Part shown: positions 22,805 through 35,915 of the stretch, piece by piece
How the letters are laid out: each line of letters opens with the position of its first letter
Numbering within the stretch: the stretch's first letter is position 1
Source: Cephalotus follicularis
Taxonomy: Eukaryota > Streptophyta > Magnoliopsida > Oxalidales > Cephalotaceae
Length of the DNA: 64,000 bases
Assembly (NCBI GenBank): GCA_001972305.1
Contig: BDDD01002367.1
Coordinates: forward strand, 62,001-126,000
Direction: 5' to 3'
Notes under the pieces: model-generated
Seen by the model: the letters and a program-made list of their open reading frames with translations, nothing else
Database searches by the model: none
What the model was told of the DNA's origin: nothing
Translations under genes and position numbers: made by a program

Positions 22805-25151
22805 GGAAGGCCACGTCGCTTCACTCCATGTGTCCTTGGCGTTCAAACTTATTATTTCATTTGAGGAAATTTTAGGTCTTACAATTTTATATTAGTAAGC
22901 CCTTAATTAAATCATTGGTTGTATTAGCCAATTCCAATTAATTAAGGCTTTGGATGCATGACGTGTATATAGACCATCCATCTTATGCAACCTAGATTTA
23001 TTTCAAAAACAAATCAAATTGTACGACTAAGGACTTTACTATAAGTAATGACTTGAGCCAAAAGTCACTACTTGGTCTTCCTAGGTGCAAAGATTATAAC
23101 TATGTATTACATTTTGCACCATGCATACATAGCTTTCAATGGTCTTGTACTTCTCTTCCTTTCTTCTCCATGCTTCATTGCAAATTCTACTTTACAAATG
23201 CAATTACATTTCAAATGAATTACATATAAAAAGTTAAAGAGGAGAATAAAAATTAAAGATGAGAAGAGATCCTATCCTAAAGAGGATATAGAAGAGAAAA
23301 ACAAATGGTGCATGCAAGCACCTTAGTACAGACCATTAAAACCATGAATAGAAATAATCATCCATAAAGAAAACCAAAACTAGGTCTAGTCCTTTAGCCA
23401 TCCATCATGCATAAGAAAATTAAAGAACATATCCAATACAAACTTCAAATAAATACACAAAATGGCTCTCACAATGACCAATTCAAAAATTTAATACCAT
23501 AGGTGGTTTAAGGGCTTCATTCCTACTAAATCAAGCAATGATCATTAATCCCCCAAGTGTCTTGATCCAAAAGTTCCAAACTTTTAGCATCAATATTGTT
23601 CTCTATTAAAGCATCGTAGGTTAGATTATAGACGTCGACGGTTACACATAAAGCGTGAACGCCATAGTCGACACTTTGATTCAGAGGATCCAGGACCCAG
23701 CCCTAACCCTCAAAGCGACGACAGTTTTATCTTAACCGCCAACTCTTAGTGCAACTATCAACACTTTAATCAACCCGTCGATGCATAAACCCTTAAGTGT
23801 CGACAGTTCGTACAGAACCGTCAGTGCTTAGAGTTTTCATCAGCGCTTTACTTTGCACTTAGTCTAACCGTTGACATTTTAATCAAAAGAGTCGACGGTT
23901 TGACTGCAATAGTTTGACACTATGCCAAAAGTATGCATTTCCCTTTAGATTGGACTTATGGCATACCAAATTTCTACACTATGCAGTATTGTGGTATCCA
24001 TAAACTGCAACATGTAGGTTTTAATAAGCAAAAATTTGCACTATGCAAATTTTAACTCTAAGACCAAAATCATACGGCCTAAGCAATTCAAACATTCTTC
24101 AATCATTGTCCGTTAACTAGAAATCGAGTGCATTTACAAAGACTACATGCACGAATGTCCCTGAGCAAGACAATGGTTGCACAAATGCTCCCACTGTCTA
24201 AACAACTAGACACTACCCTACATGTAAAAGTACAGAAAATTTCTGCACAATTCAAGTTATGCAATAACCAATTTTACATGTCCATGAAACTAGTCAAACG
24301 AATTTCGAATCACATTCCGCCTTTATGGAAATAATCGTATTATATTCATTCACAAGTTGAAAGTTGAAAGTAGCACCTAGTGCTCCTTCAAATGGGATAG
24401 TAATAACTGGAGCACTGCGGCCCTGGTACGCAAAAATTAGCACTATGCAGTTTCGAGACCAGTAGTCTCGCAATTACAAGACAATAGCTTCAGATGCAAT
24501 CCAATCACACCCGAAACCAACCAAACTTCAAAAAACACATCAAAGCACTATAGGATCGATTGCAACCAAAAACCAAAACCTCTGATTAAATTTAAATTAG
24601 TCACTATCCTCGGCATATAAAAAAATCCATTATGGTCGATGTGGTTGGCTCTTCTACTACTTGTTGGATTCGATTAAATCCTTGAGGGTCGGAATCGAAC
24701 TTAAACACTAGCAATCCAGTATGGACTGCAAAAAGGAGTTAAGAGGGTCCAATTTAAAAAAAAAAATCAGATTATGCAGTAGAAATAACATAAACCCTTC
24801 AGCATCTAGACTACTCTAATTCCAATTCCAAGACATATACAATCTAAAGATCACCACACCAATCCATAATCAAATTATCACACATGCAAGCTTGTGTGAC
24901 AAACAAAGATATAAAAGGAGAGTGTCAGAGCCATACCAACTATGGAGGTTCATTATCTTTGTCGATACAAGCTTGGGAAGATTCCTTTGTGAGACTCCAA
25001 TCCTCCACTCCAACAAGCTTCCAATTCCTTTGCTTGCTCCTCAATTAACTTGCAAATTCTTTGAGTTTTCCTCCAAGGAATTTTAGCTAGCCACTATAAA
25101 TAAGAAACCCTACGTTTCTACTTCTAAACCAAGCTTCAACTACACCATGTA
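22805..25151. other. Unassigned repeat left of G1
   Basis: AT-rich, no protein domain. The text around 22865-22884 (minus strand TGTAAGACCTAAAATTTCC) looks like another gypsy LTR start in reverse. A GTCGAC array lies at 23627-23925 and a CACTATAAATAAG box at about 25092. The segment is continuous with 42993-43889 once G1 is removed, so both were one sequence before G1 inserted. Probably an old retroelement LTR; family unknown. Confidence 0.4.
23627..23925. repeat. GTCGAC palindrome array in unassigned repeat
   Basis: About ten degenerate units: GACGTCGACGGTT, ATAGTCGACACTTT, CCCGTCGATGCATA, AGTGTCGACAGTT, AGAGTCGACGGTTT and weaker ones (GCGACGACAG, ACCGTTGACATTTT). Same type as 9055-9475. 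Confidence 0.7.
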
Positions 25152-27821
25152 TGTCAGGACCCGTTCCCGCTAACTCTATGGAACACATGCCCTGACCGGG
25201 GATGGCGCTCCTCTTGCCAACAACCCTCTTAAACTAAAATTGCCCGAGGAGAAAGCCTGGGCTGGGCTGGGCGCGCAGCTAACAGGGCAGCCGAGGCAGA
25301 GGATCCAACTCCTCTCCTGCTCATGCCCCGCGCACAACTTAAAACCAAAGCTCCAAACGCGCCGTATCACTTATGCCCGAAGCTTTACTTAACCAAGGCT
25401 CCAAAACGCGCCGCATTACTTAAGCCCCACGTGCTCCTCACGTGGCCACTTAACATAAGGCGGAAAGCATGCCCGAGGAGCGCACTCACTTGAAACCCAC
25501 GAGCTCACTTAACATCCTGTGGTCCAACATGCTCGGGGACACTCATTGTCCTCAGGTCTTTCTCCTTCCCGGGCTAAAACATCCTTATCCCAAGTTCCAA
25601 AACGTTGTGCATAAATAACGCCCTGGGGAGAAAAAAACATAAACGCCTAGGGAGAAACCCACGCACGCCACACATGCTCACTTAAACTCCCCTGGAGACC
25701 ACGCATACATATAGTGTCCCCAAGCGTACAACCCTGCTCAACACAACAACGCAATAACACAACAAACATCAAAACGCACATCATAACTTAAACATTAACA
25801 TCAAAACTTATGCCCGTCCCGGGCCTTCTTCTAACCAGCCATCCCAGGCATCTACCCGAGGACTCCTTCTCAGGGTCAAACTCCACTGCCAACTTTACAC
25901 GGGGACAACATACCTCCACGGGTAACACTCTAAAAACTTAAGGCATCCACCTAGCCTTAACTATTCTGCCCCGCTAAGCTCGTCTTCGCTATACTAGCCC
26001 GGGGACACTCTAGCTCCCCTGCCAGGCCTGGGATCACAAAACTCAAAACATGAAAAGTTCATAAAAACACCAGATAAACACATCTGTGAACTCAAAACAT
26101 CCATAACATATCTCGAAAACATAAAACCATTACATATTTGTCCTCTGGCATACATACACACTGCCTCCTCTGGCAGGCAAAAGAACAAACAAAGCTTACT
26201 ATCTATACAAAGGTACTATCAGCTACTCTACTACAAAAGAAGGGTAAAGGAACCCAAGGAATGCCCCATTCTATGCAAGTGCTAAACGCCCGAGCTGACG
26301 TTCCATGCTACTGAGCTCAAAAACCACCTTGCTAGCTATCTACTGCTGGGCTAGAGGGTCTCCTCTGGCTGGCAGGTCTGCAAAACAGCCCGTGAGGGGA
26401 TTAGTCCAATTGACTAAGTGAATGAGAACAAAACATCCTCTGGTACATTCTTAAAAATGAATGTGTTGAAAGAAAGCTTACCATGAGCATGGAAAACTAT
26501 CCCAACTAGGGAAAAGAGTGTAGCAAACATATGTCATGGCATACAATAAAGAAACGCTCAAAGTACTTGAAAAACTGACTCTTTCTCTGCTTAGCTAATT
26601 CCAGAACGTTCATGAAAGCTGAACTAAACTTAAGAGTACAACTCAGTAAAAGAAAGGTATCTGATTAAGAACTGGGGTCCTTCCCGGCTAAACACCCGAG
26701 GAGAATAACTAAGTTAGGAACTGGCTTTTCATTGCTATGCTGATCTAGGCCGAAGCCTGCTGGTTACATAATATAGTTGCCAACTTATAGTGGCACTGAG
26801 CTGATCTAGGCCAAAGCCTGCTTGGCAGTAACTGCCGAGAACCCATGGTTCCCTTCCGTGCTTGCTATTTCTTTCTTTTCTCACTTATCTGGGCTGATGG
26901 CATGACTGTCGAGGGCAAAGTCCTCTTCTAGAAGACTTACTAAATGGCTCTAATCTCTATTTTGGCAACTTAGCTCTATTGTACTCAAACCCTAAACACT
27001 ATCATAGACAATAGCGTAAAGGAGATCCAGGTAGGACCTGGGGACAATCTCGCCCGGCTTCCTATCATAGACAATAGTAGACCGAGGAGGTTGGAGCTAT
27101 GTATATAGTGCTCGGCTGCACTCAAATCCTAAACACCATCATAGACAATAGTGTAAAGGAGATCCAGGTAGGACCTGGGGACAGCCTCGCCCGACTTCCT
27201 ATCATAGACAATAGTAGACCGAGGAGGTTGGAGCTATGTACATAGTGCTCGGCTGCACTCAAACCCTAAACACCATCATAGACAATAGTGTAAAGGAGAT
27301 CCAGGTAGGACCTGGGGGCAGACTCACTCAACTTCCCATCATAGACAATAGTAGGATGAGGAGTGGGGTTGAGCACGTACGCGTTACCTTACTGGAAAGT
27401 GACTAATTCACTTGATGAACTTGAGCTCTAGTGCTCGAGAAACTCTCTTTCTCTCTCTTTCTGTCAAAGGAAACATACAAAGACGCTAGGGAAACAAATT
27501 CCCGATAGAAAGCTCTCACTGTACTGGGGATTAGAAACTGAAAGAGTTATCAACAACATCATGAAACAACTAGAAACATAGAAAGGATGTCCCACTCACA
27601 ATTCTTGCTACTTCCTTGGACGTTATCGTCCCTTCTTTTCTGCTACACTCTTCCTCTGGCTTGACTGTTTATTTTCTTGACCGCTTGCTCCTTTTGCTGG
27701 GGTCGAACGCTTCAAGCTTCTTCTGGTTCATGCGCTAAGAACAGAAGGAAGAAGAAAACTAGAACTTTCTCTCTCTCTAAAACTGTCTATCTGCTAAAGC
27801 TAGAAGAAAGGATGACTACAA
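25152..27821 (-). repeat. G1 3' LTR, distal part
   Basis: Matches 37387-42740 (minus solo LTR A) almost base for base over most of its length. Contains the 137-bp tandem repeat and a GTGAGT donor-like site on the minus strand near 27597. Its continuation is 35580-35824 after the C2 insertion. 27817-27821 (TACAA) is the left C2 target duplication. Confidence 0.88.
26983..27345. repeat. 137-bp tandem repeat in G1 3' LTR
   Basis: Three units starting at 26983, 27120 and 27257 (ACTCAAA.CCTAAACAC). Each unit contains ATCATAGACAATAGT twice, so the 15-mer occurs about every 65 to 70 bases. The equivalent array is at 41904-42275. Confidence 0.88.
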
Positions 27822-29073
27822 TGTTAGCGTAAGGGTGTCCCTGCATGCCACGAGGTGGCTCTGCATAAATGTATGTGTATGTATGAAATGCACTCCTTAA
27901 TTGGAGATATCTTTTTAAGCCGCGGGGCGGCTGCATGTATGTATATTACACTATCTATTTATACAATCTGAATTCCTTTTCGTGTTTAATAGTGCATATT
28001 CAATCAACAATGGCAACCCGCTATATGTATATCCCAAACCATCTTAAATGGATCGGCTGATCACCATGTCATCCGAGTACACATATAGTGCCCTATCATT
28101 CTAGGGGTTGGATCTCATGCCTGAGAGGTTATGAGAATGAGATCCTTACTCCCTTCTGACAGAACGTTCCAAGTCATAGGTTCACTTTCTTAGGGCAATA
28201 GATGAACCGCAAAGACTTGCCGTATTATGCTTGCTCCCGGGTTTAGTGGAGGATGGATTATCTCGTTACCATTTGGATTTATCCTAAAGCATAATGTGGG
28301 GTTCGTGCTAAGGAGCATGAGACTGAACAGACCCACCATAGGAAACCTATTTGGAAAGTCATACCTATGTCAATAGGATTCCTATAGTCTTGGTAGTGTA
28401 TAGTCTATGGTGACTAGTAGACCATTCGTGGAGCTACGTTGTATCGTTAGACCTGAGCGGCTGGCATGCATTGTGTTGTAACTGCTTGGCTTTGATTTTC
28501 GCCTTCCCCAGCACTAGCCACGTGCTGGCAAAAGGGTTGTCTTTGGGCCTTGTGGGAGCTTCATTGAGATGTATGGGCGAGTTCGTAATAAGGGATCGTC
28601 ACACCCGTATGCAGGGCGATCGGCTCTATATTATTTATGTCTGTTGAGACTCATAAAACCCTGATTAGGTATAGGCAGACTTGAAACAGGGTTTCCAGGG
28701 AGGTTTGGCGAAAGTCTTGATACGTACGTAAATTTATAGTTATTGTGACTTTACTTAGCGGTGACATTATTCTGAACCCTAGGTCACGATCGGAGCTAAG
28801 TATGATGTAGGATACATGACACATATGCCATTGACTAGATAAAGTACTGGTTTAACCGGATGTCGACTTATAGACGTAGTTGATTCTACGGATTCGGGGG
28901 GTGATGCGATTGACACCGGGGCTATTTTAATAGTCGAGGATTATTGGGATAGTCGTACCAGAACTCATGGGATGTTCTGAGAAATTTATAGTCATACCGG
29001 ATTCAAACCGGGCTTTCGGGTCCCACCTGATTATTGGAAAAGCGATGCATGCTACACATATGCTAGCTTGGCA
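27822..29073 (+). repeat. C2 5' LTR, 3'-truncated
   Basis: Closely matches 32988-34227 up to GCTAGCTTGGC, then departs. The remaining 1.3 kb seen in the 3' LTR is missing, so a deletion removed the second half of the LTR and the primer site. Confidence 0.87.
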
Positions 29074-32000
29074 GCGGAGACCATGATATTGCGAGATAGA
29101 TTCCGATCCCCACTAGGAAGCGGGTGCTTCCCGAATTCCACATCTGGAGGTGTGGGATACGATTAGAATAGTGGGAGGAGCCATAATTACTAAAGACCAA
29201 GGATTATGGTAATAACATGAAATTGAATAATCTGCTAATATACTCTCTTGTTTCTTCTAATAGGTTGTTAGACATATTCTATATACTCAAATGGCAGACA
29301 GCACACTAATTTGTCATGTTTTATACTTTATTAAGCGATATAATCCACGTTCTTTGAATGGTTGCGCATTGTACTCACGAGCATGAGAGTTGCTCATGTT
29401 ATGACTGAGATAACCCCACATTAGAGATCAATGCATCTAACCATCACAAGACCAGGATGGCTAAGTGGTGGGATGACGATCATAGACCTCAATACATGAC
29501 GAGTGTTGCCTTGATGCCAAACTGGCAAACGCTATGTATTTCTTCACAGACCTTATTTGCCGTGTTGATACAACTTGAGCAGTTGTTTGGCACACAGTTG
29601 AGGACTGATAAGGTAGTTTTGGACCAGTTTAGATCAAAACAATCTGTGACACCTATTCCTTCTTCTAGAACAATCTCAAGGAGAGGTGGATCGAGAGGAT
29701 CCAGTTCCCAGGGCAAGGAGCCCATAAGGAAGAAAGAAAAGGAACCACTTCACGTGGTTGTGGATACCATTCATTAGAGGATTAAAAAGCTTATTAAGGA
29801 GATATCCTGCTTCTGTGTGGGAAGTCAGGATACTGGAAGAGAAATTGTGAACAATTTCTTGCTTCCATTGTAGATGTTACCTTGGGGTTAGGTACCATCA
29901 TATTTTTTTATATTCCACTTAGCTTACAATGTAAGTTCAATTTGGGTTGTGTACTCAAGTTGTGAGACTAACATTTGTAACTCTTTGCAGGATGCTAAGA
30001 GCAGCTAGACAGCTGGGAGCTGAGGATGCAATGGACCTATCACATGAAGATCGGGGATCTACTTTTATGTTGTAGGATATATTGATTTGTAAAATTATAT
30101 AAAGCAATGTGGCTTTTGTATATAGACTAAACTCTTGTAAACATTGTTAAGAACTTTTGTTCTAAACTTTGATTAGCATATTCAATGTATATTTTATAAA
30201 GCTGAGAGCTTTTTGTTTATTACATGTGAATAGTGGCTATTATTTTCTGGTTGTGTATCAGTTGGCACTGATTAACTAGATAATGGGTTTTTAAGTCTTA
30301 AATACTAATCAAACAATAGCACCAGCTATTGAGCAAGGAATTAATAATAAAAGACTACGAGAGAAATATGATATAAATCCTTCACAACCTTTTGCATTAT
30401 TGATTAGGTCATTCTAGCGAGGCTAGATAAACACGCTTGGTTAAGGATAGACTTTTGGACATCCAGGACAGGGAGTCCCTTCCGACGTGTACATCATGTT
30501 TGATTGGTGTAATGACCAAGTCTACTTTTCTCCAAAGCTGGAGATAAGAAAGTGGACATATTGTAATATATTCGCACTGACATTTATGGTATAATGTCAG
30601 ACAATGCACGTGAAGGTTTTCACTACTTCATTACCTTCATACTGCGATTCGTCACGGTTTCGGTAAGTGTTTCGGGTGAAACACATATCTGAATCTTTTG
30701 AGAGTGTTAAGAGATTTAGATATGAAGTAGAAATGCAAATGGGTAAACCCATTAGAGCATTATGCTCTGATCGGGAAAGCGAATACCTGTCTACAGAATT
30801 CTTGGGTTATCTGAGAGATAACGGAATTCTTTCTCAATGGATCCTTTTTGGAACACCATACTGTGATGATGTATCCAAACGGAGGAAATTGACATTCGTG
30901 AATATGTCAAATCCATTATGTCTTTTATTCATCTTCTTATCTCCTTTTGGGATTATGCGTTGCAGTGGCGGCGTATATCTTAATCCGGATTCCTATGAAA
31001 TCCATCCCCTCCATATCTTTCAAGATTTTAAATAGGAGGGAACTCAGCCTAAACCAAGAGGGTTAATGGTTGTCCAGCTTTTGTAAGAAGGCGAAAACCT
31101 TCTAAGCTGGAGGCGCAAGCGGATCGTTGCCGGTTTTGTGGGATCTCCTAAGAAGTGCTTAGGATTTCATTTCAACTATCCTAGCAAACAAATGATATTT
31201 GTTTTGCGTACTGCAAAATTCTTCGAAAGGGGAATACCTGTTTACAGGAAGCAGTGGGAGTAAGGTATAACTAAGTGAGTTACTATCTGGTGAAAGCCCA
31301 CAGGACGATTAGGAATTAGAGGTTAAACCCTCTAAAGACAAGATTTGGGAAAGGGATCCCAACCTGAGAAAGGATCTCAGTAAGGCACTCCTCGCAAGAG
31401 GAGACCAGACAAGATTTTAACAACGTCTGAGAAATATGGTTTTCTCGCAAAAGGCACTGATAAATCTAAAGTCATCGATGATGACGAGCCTGTCAGCTAC
31501 AAGTGAAACAGTGAAGAGCACTGATTTCTACACATGGCTGGGAGTCATGAAATCCGAAATGGACGGCGTATACGTCAACCGAGTATGGAACTTGGTTATT
31601 GCTCCCACAGGCAGGTAGCCCAATGGTTGCATATATATCTTCAAGAGGAAGATAAACGTTAATGGAAAAGGTTAAAACCTTTAAATCGTAATGATTAATT
31701 CCATTCGGATAATGCTTGTAATTGCCACTCGTTATGGATATAACCAATGGCACAAGGATGTCAAGATGGCCTTCGTTGAAGAACTATCCTGAAGAGGACA
31801 TCTTAATGTCCCAAACCTGAGGGGTTTACATCCAAGGAACATTAGCACAGAGTGTGTGCAAGCTCCTAAGGTTTTTATATGACCTTATACAAGCATCTTG
31901 TAGTTGAAACATCTGTTTCTGATTTTTATCAAAAACGATACTATGCCTTAAGTCTACCGGAAATAGGATATCCCAGATATCACTTTCTTAGTAATATACA

Positions 32001-32970
32001 TAGATAACATTCTACACATTGGTAATGCTATAGGTATGTTATAGTACAATTAACCAAGAACTTCTCCAAAAGGATTTGGGAGAGACTTCTTACGTTTTGA
32101 GAATGAAGATCTAAAGGGATAGATCAAGTAGGTTGTTCAGACTTTCCCAAAGTCAGTACATCAGCAGGGTGCTGATATAGTATGGACTACTGAATTTCGA
32201 TTTTGGCTTACTGCCAATTAACCAAGGAATTCATCTTTCCAAGAGGATGTTGAAAGAGACGTCAGAGGAAAGTGTTGCATGAGTAGACTACCTTAAGCTT
32301 CAGCTATAGGCTGCATCATGCAATATCATACTTTGTACTAGGCCCGACGTCGAACAAGCCTAAGGGTATGGCTAGTCGATTATCAGTCCAATCCCTGTGA
32401 GAGGCACTCGGAATTGTCAAAGAGATCTGAGAGTGACTCAGGATTTCTTTTTGAAATCTGGAGAAGATAGTGAATTGAATAAGAGTTTTGCTGACTCTGA
32501 TTTCATTTGTGATCTAGATGATCACAACATCGTATGAAGGATATGTGATTGTCCTAAATGAAGGTGCTGTGTGAGTTGGATGGGTCTACAATAGTGGGAT
32601 ACTGTTGACTCAACCATGGAATAAGAGTATGTTATGACCTATGATACCGAAAAGTTGCTGTTTGGTAGCGGAAGTTCGTTGTGGAACTTTATGTTGTTCC
32701 ATCTATCGTTCGTCCAGTTGTGTAGAGTGGCGACAATAAGGGGGCCTTTGCACAGGCTATGGAACCCAGTCTCATTACCGCTCTAAACTTAAGCAACGGT
32801 ATCATAATATTATATGATTCATGAAATCGTATATAGAGGAAACATTATCCTAGAGAGATTTGCGACGTGAGCAAATTTTGGCAGACCCACTGACTAATGC
32901 CATGAGCATTAGTAGTACTTGAGCGACAGCAAAACTGCGATGGGCTTAGGCTAAAGGTCTTCGTGGCCTG
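29074..32970 (+). pseudogene. C2 degenerate copia polyprotein
   Basis: Order and text follow C1, but every domain is broken. Traces are: a possible gag start ATGGCAGACAGC near 29291; a gag piece at 29457-29777 with KKEKEPLHVV; a damaged zinc knuckle near 29810 (CFCVGSQDTG frame); protease-region text near 29940; integrase near 30600-31035 (FESVKRFRYEVEMQMGKPI, ALCSDRESEYLS); reverse transcriptase from about 31440 to 32300; RNase H and ADPLTNAMS near 32880. Many frameshifts and stops. It is far more decayed than C1 although its LTRs are of the same family. Confidence 0.85.
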
Positions 32971-32987
32971 AGGGCCAAGTGGGATAT

Positions 32988-35574
32988 TGTTAGAGTAAGG
33001 GTGTCCCTACATGCCACGAGGTGGCTCTGCATAAATGTATGTGTATGTATGAGATGCACTCCTTAATTGGAGATATCTTTTTAAGCCGCGGGGCGGCTGC
33101 ATATATGTATATTACACTATCTATTTATACAATCCGAATTCCTTTTCGTGTTTAATAGTGCATATTCAATCAACAATGGTAACCCGCTATATGTATATCC
33201 CAAACCATCTTAGATGGATCGGGTGATCACCATGTCATCCGAGTACACATATAGTGCCCTGTCGTTCGAGGGGTTGGATCTCATGCCTGAGAGGTTATGA
33301 GAATGAGATCCTTACTCCCTTCTGACAGAACGTTCCAAGTCATAGGTTCACTTTCTTAGGGCAATAGATGAACCGCAAAGACTTGCCATATTATGCTTGC
33401 TCCCGGGTTTAGTGGAGGATGGATTATCTCATTACCATTTGGATTTATCCTAAAGCATATTGTGGGGTTCGTGCTAAGGAGCATGAGACTGAACAGACCC
33501 ACCATAGGAAACCTATTTGGAAAGTCATACCTATGTCAATAGGATTCCTATAGTCTTTGTAGTGTATAGTCTATGGTGACAAGTAGACCATTCGTGGAGC
33601 TACGTTGTATCGTTAGACCTGAGCGGCTGGCATGCATTGTGTTGTAACTGCTTGGCTTTGATTTCCGCCTTCCCCAGCACTAGCCACGTGCTGGCAAAAG
33701 GGTTGTCTTTGGGCCCTGTGGGAGCTTCATTGAGATGTATGGGCAAGTTCGCAATAAGGGATCGTCACACCCGTATGAAGGATGATCGGCTCTATATTAT
33801 TTATATTCGTTGAGATTCTAAAAACCTGATCAGGTATAGGCAGACTGGAAATGGGGTTTCCGGGGATGTTTTCCGAAAGTCTCAATGCGTACGTAAATTT
33901 ATAGTTATCGCGACTTTACCTAGGGGTGACATTATTCCGAACCCTAGGTCGCGATCGGAGCTAAGTATGACGTAGGATACATGACACATATGCCATTGAC
34001 TGGATAAAGTACTGGTTTACTGGATGTCGACTTATAGACGTAGTTGATTCTACGGATCCGGGCGGTGATGGGATTCACACCGGGGCTGTTTCAATAGTCG
34101 GGGACTATTGGGATAGTCGTACCAGAACTCATGGGATGTTCTGAGAAATTTATAGTCGTACCAGATTCAAGCCAGGCTTTCGGGTCCCACCTGATTATTG
34201 GAAAAGTGACGCATGCTACACACATGCTAGCTTGGCGGGAAATCTAGTTTTTAAACTAGTATATATTTAATTTGATATTAGTGGTTTTTATTTATTTATT
34301 TACCACCGTATTGTCAAATTGATATATTAAGAGACACCACAGTGGGAGTATGTTGTTACATACATTGTGCGGGGTGCACATATTCTTATCCGAGAGAGAA
34401 TTTTTGTTTTGTTTAAAATAAAATTAAAAGGAAAAAGAGACATATAGAAAAATTAGAGCAAAAATTTTTCAATGTCTTCTTTTTCTTCTTTTTGGCATCC
34501 CGTACACGCCTCAGTCGAAGGAGAAGCGCGCTCTGTGCGTGCGCAGTGCCTGGACGGCGCTACCGGCCGGAGAAGACGGCGCCATGGGCGTTGATCGCCG
34601 GGGAATGAGGCCGGCTTTCATCCACGGTAAGCCTCTCCCTCTTTCTCTCCTGTTTTCTCCTTCTCTCTCTCTCTTTCGGACCGACGCATTTTTGCGTCAC
34701 CCACTGTGCCGGCCTTCTCTTCCGCCGCCGGTCATCTTGGTAGGTGGAGCCGGCTTGGCTCTACCTATCTTGGCTTTAGATTAGGTGTTTACCGGCGTTG
34801 TTTCGCCGGGATTGTGCGCACAGAGTCGACCCTCTTGACTCAGTGCGCTTTGCGCCATGGGTCGGCGTTCCACGCCGATTCACGGCGGGTCTTCGGTCCA
34901 GCTGTGTAGATCGCAAGATTTGGAGGCTAACCATGGCGGTCCGATGTCACGCCGACGTCGTTGTCGCCGGGTCCGGTCGACCCGCCGGCTTCGCCCGCCG
35001 TGTTCGCCATGTTCCAGGCCGAGTCTCGCCGAGTCTCGGCGTTGCTTTATCGGGTGTTTGTTGTCCATATATGTCGCCGCCGGTCAATGACCCATTGACC
35101 GAGTCTCACTGAGTCCGAACTCAGTGAGTTGCCACCTCTGTTCACCGCCGTCCAAGGCGATTCTAGCCGTGTCTCCGCCACCAGTGAGTTGAGCATATTT
35201 TTTCGAGTCCGTTGGTGTCTTGGTTGAAGTTTTCGTGGACTGGCCAGAAACCGGCAGTGGAGCTGGTAACCGGCAGTTGCTTCGGCAAGCGGGTAGCGGC
35301 AAAGTGATGGAGCCGCCAATGTTGGTATGATTACTAATCATTTGTTTCCACTGTGTTTATTGTTTACCGAATTGATTTCAGTTATTGTGGATGTATGCTT
35401 GACTGTGATATTTGTTCGATTGAATATTAAACGGAGATCCTAGGCTAATAGATTTTGGTAGTAAGATGTAATTGTGAACCTAGACTTGCGAGTCATGGTG
35501 TTTTTGAAAATTAAAATTTTACACACTTGCATCCTAGACCCAAAATCGACTGGGACCTCTCCCGGGTTCCAACA
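32988..35574 (+). repeat. C2 3' LTR with GC-rich second half
   Basis: 2.59 kb, TGTTAGAGTAAGGG...GGTTCCAACA. The first 1.2 kb is the family U3 also seen in C1. The second half differs from C1 and includes a GC-rich block (about 34500-35170) with a CACGGTAAGCCTCTCCC donor-like site near 34625 followed by a pyrimidine tract. Confidence 0.87.
34500..35170 (+). other. GC-rich LTR block shared with gypsy LTRs
   Basis: Shares ACGCCGATTCACGGCG (34871-34886) with the L1 gypsy LTR near 18024-18040, and repeated GAGTC...GACTC wording (AGAGTCGACC, GAACTCAGTGAGTTGCC) with 8350-8530 and 17825-18010. Several ORFs of 60 to 104 codons overlap on both strands. None shows a domain, and they reflect lack of AT-rich stop codons. 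Confidence 0.6.
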
Positions 35575-35579
35575 TATAA

Positions 35580-35824
35580 CTCAAAAAGTCTCCACACTAA
35601 CCCCAACTTAAGCTGTCAAACGTCTTGGAAGTTGGAATCTTCCTCATGAAGCTTTTTACTTAAGTCCTTCAATTTCCACTAATCATGCTTTACACTTGGG
35701 GTTATAACATAAACAACACTTAACCTTCCTCTCTTACTCAATTAAGTCCAAAGCCCATAAAAAAAATTATACACCATCGAAAAAGTTCTTATCTTAGGCC
35801 CCAAAACAGCTACGGGGCGTTACA
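35580..35824 (-). repeat. G1 3' LTR, proximal part
   Basis: Continuation of the LTR after C2; TCAAAAAGTCTCCACAC matches 42746 onward. On the minus strand it begins TGTAACGCCCCGTAGCTG at 35824. 35575-35579 (TATAA) is the right C2 target duplication. Confidence 0.88.
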
Positions 35825-35842
35825 TCCTCCCCACCTTAAGAA
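35825..35842 (-). other. G1 polypurine tract
   Basis: On the minus strand CTTAAGGTGGGGAGGA lies directly before TGTAACGCCCC of the 3' LTR. Confidence 0.85.
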
Positions 35843-35915
35843 ATTTTATCCTCAAAATTCCTCAAGTCAAACCTTAGGAAAAACTACTCTATTCTCTAGC
35901 TTCTCTGCGCTATGC

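Larger units (their letters stand above)
27822..35574 (+). mobile_element. Complete copia insertion C2 inside G1 LTR
   Basis: Starts TGTTAGCGTAAGGG, ends GGGTTCCAACA, flanked by TACAA and TATAA. The uninterrupted G1 LTR copy reads CTACAACTCAAAAAG at the same place (about 42737), which confirms the empty site. The 5' LTR is truncated at about 29073 and lacks a primer site. The coding region is badly decayed, whereas the 3' LTR is complete. Same family as C1. Confidence 0.9.

Noticed and set aside
16765-22809. Target site duplication around the 16773-22804 complex
   Set aside because: Flanks are GAAAC and GGAAG, which do not match well enough.
29457-31618. Possible host genes from 60-122 codon ORFs
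   Set aside because: They are broken frames of the C2 copia polyprotein, alignable in order with C1.
34539-35341. Cluster of ORFs up to 104 codons in the C2 3' LTR
   Set aside because: Same explanation: GC-rich LTR block. The ORFs overlap in several frames and show no recognisable protein.
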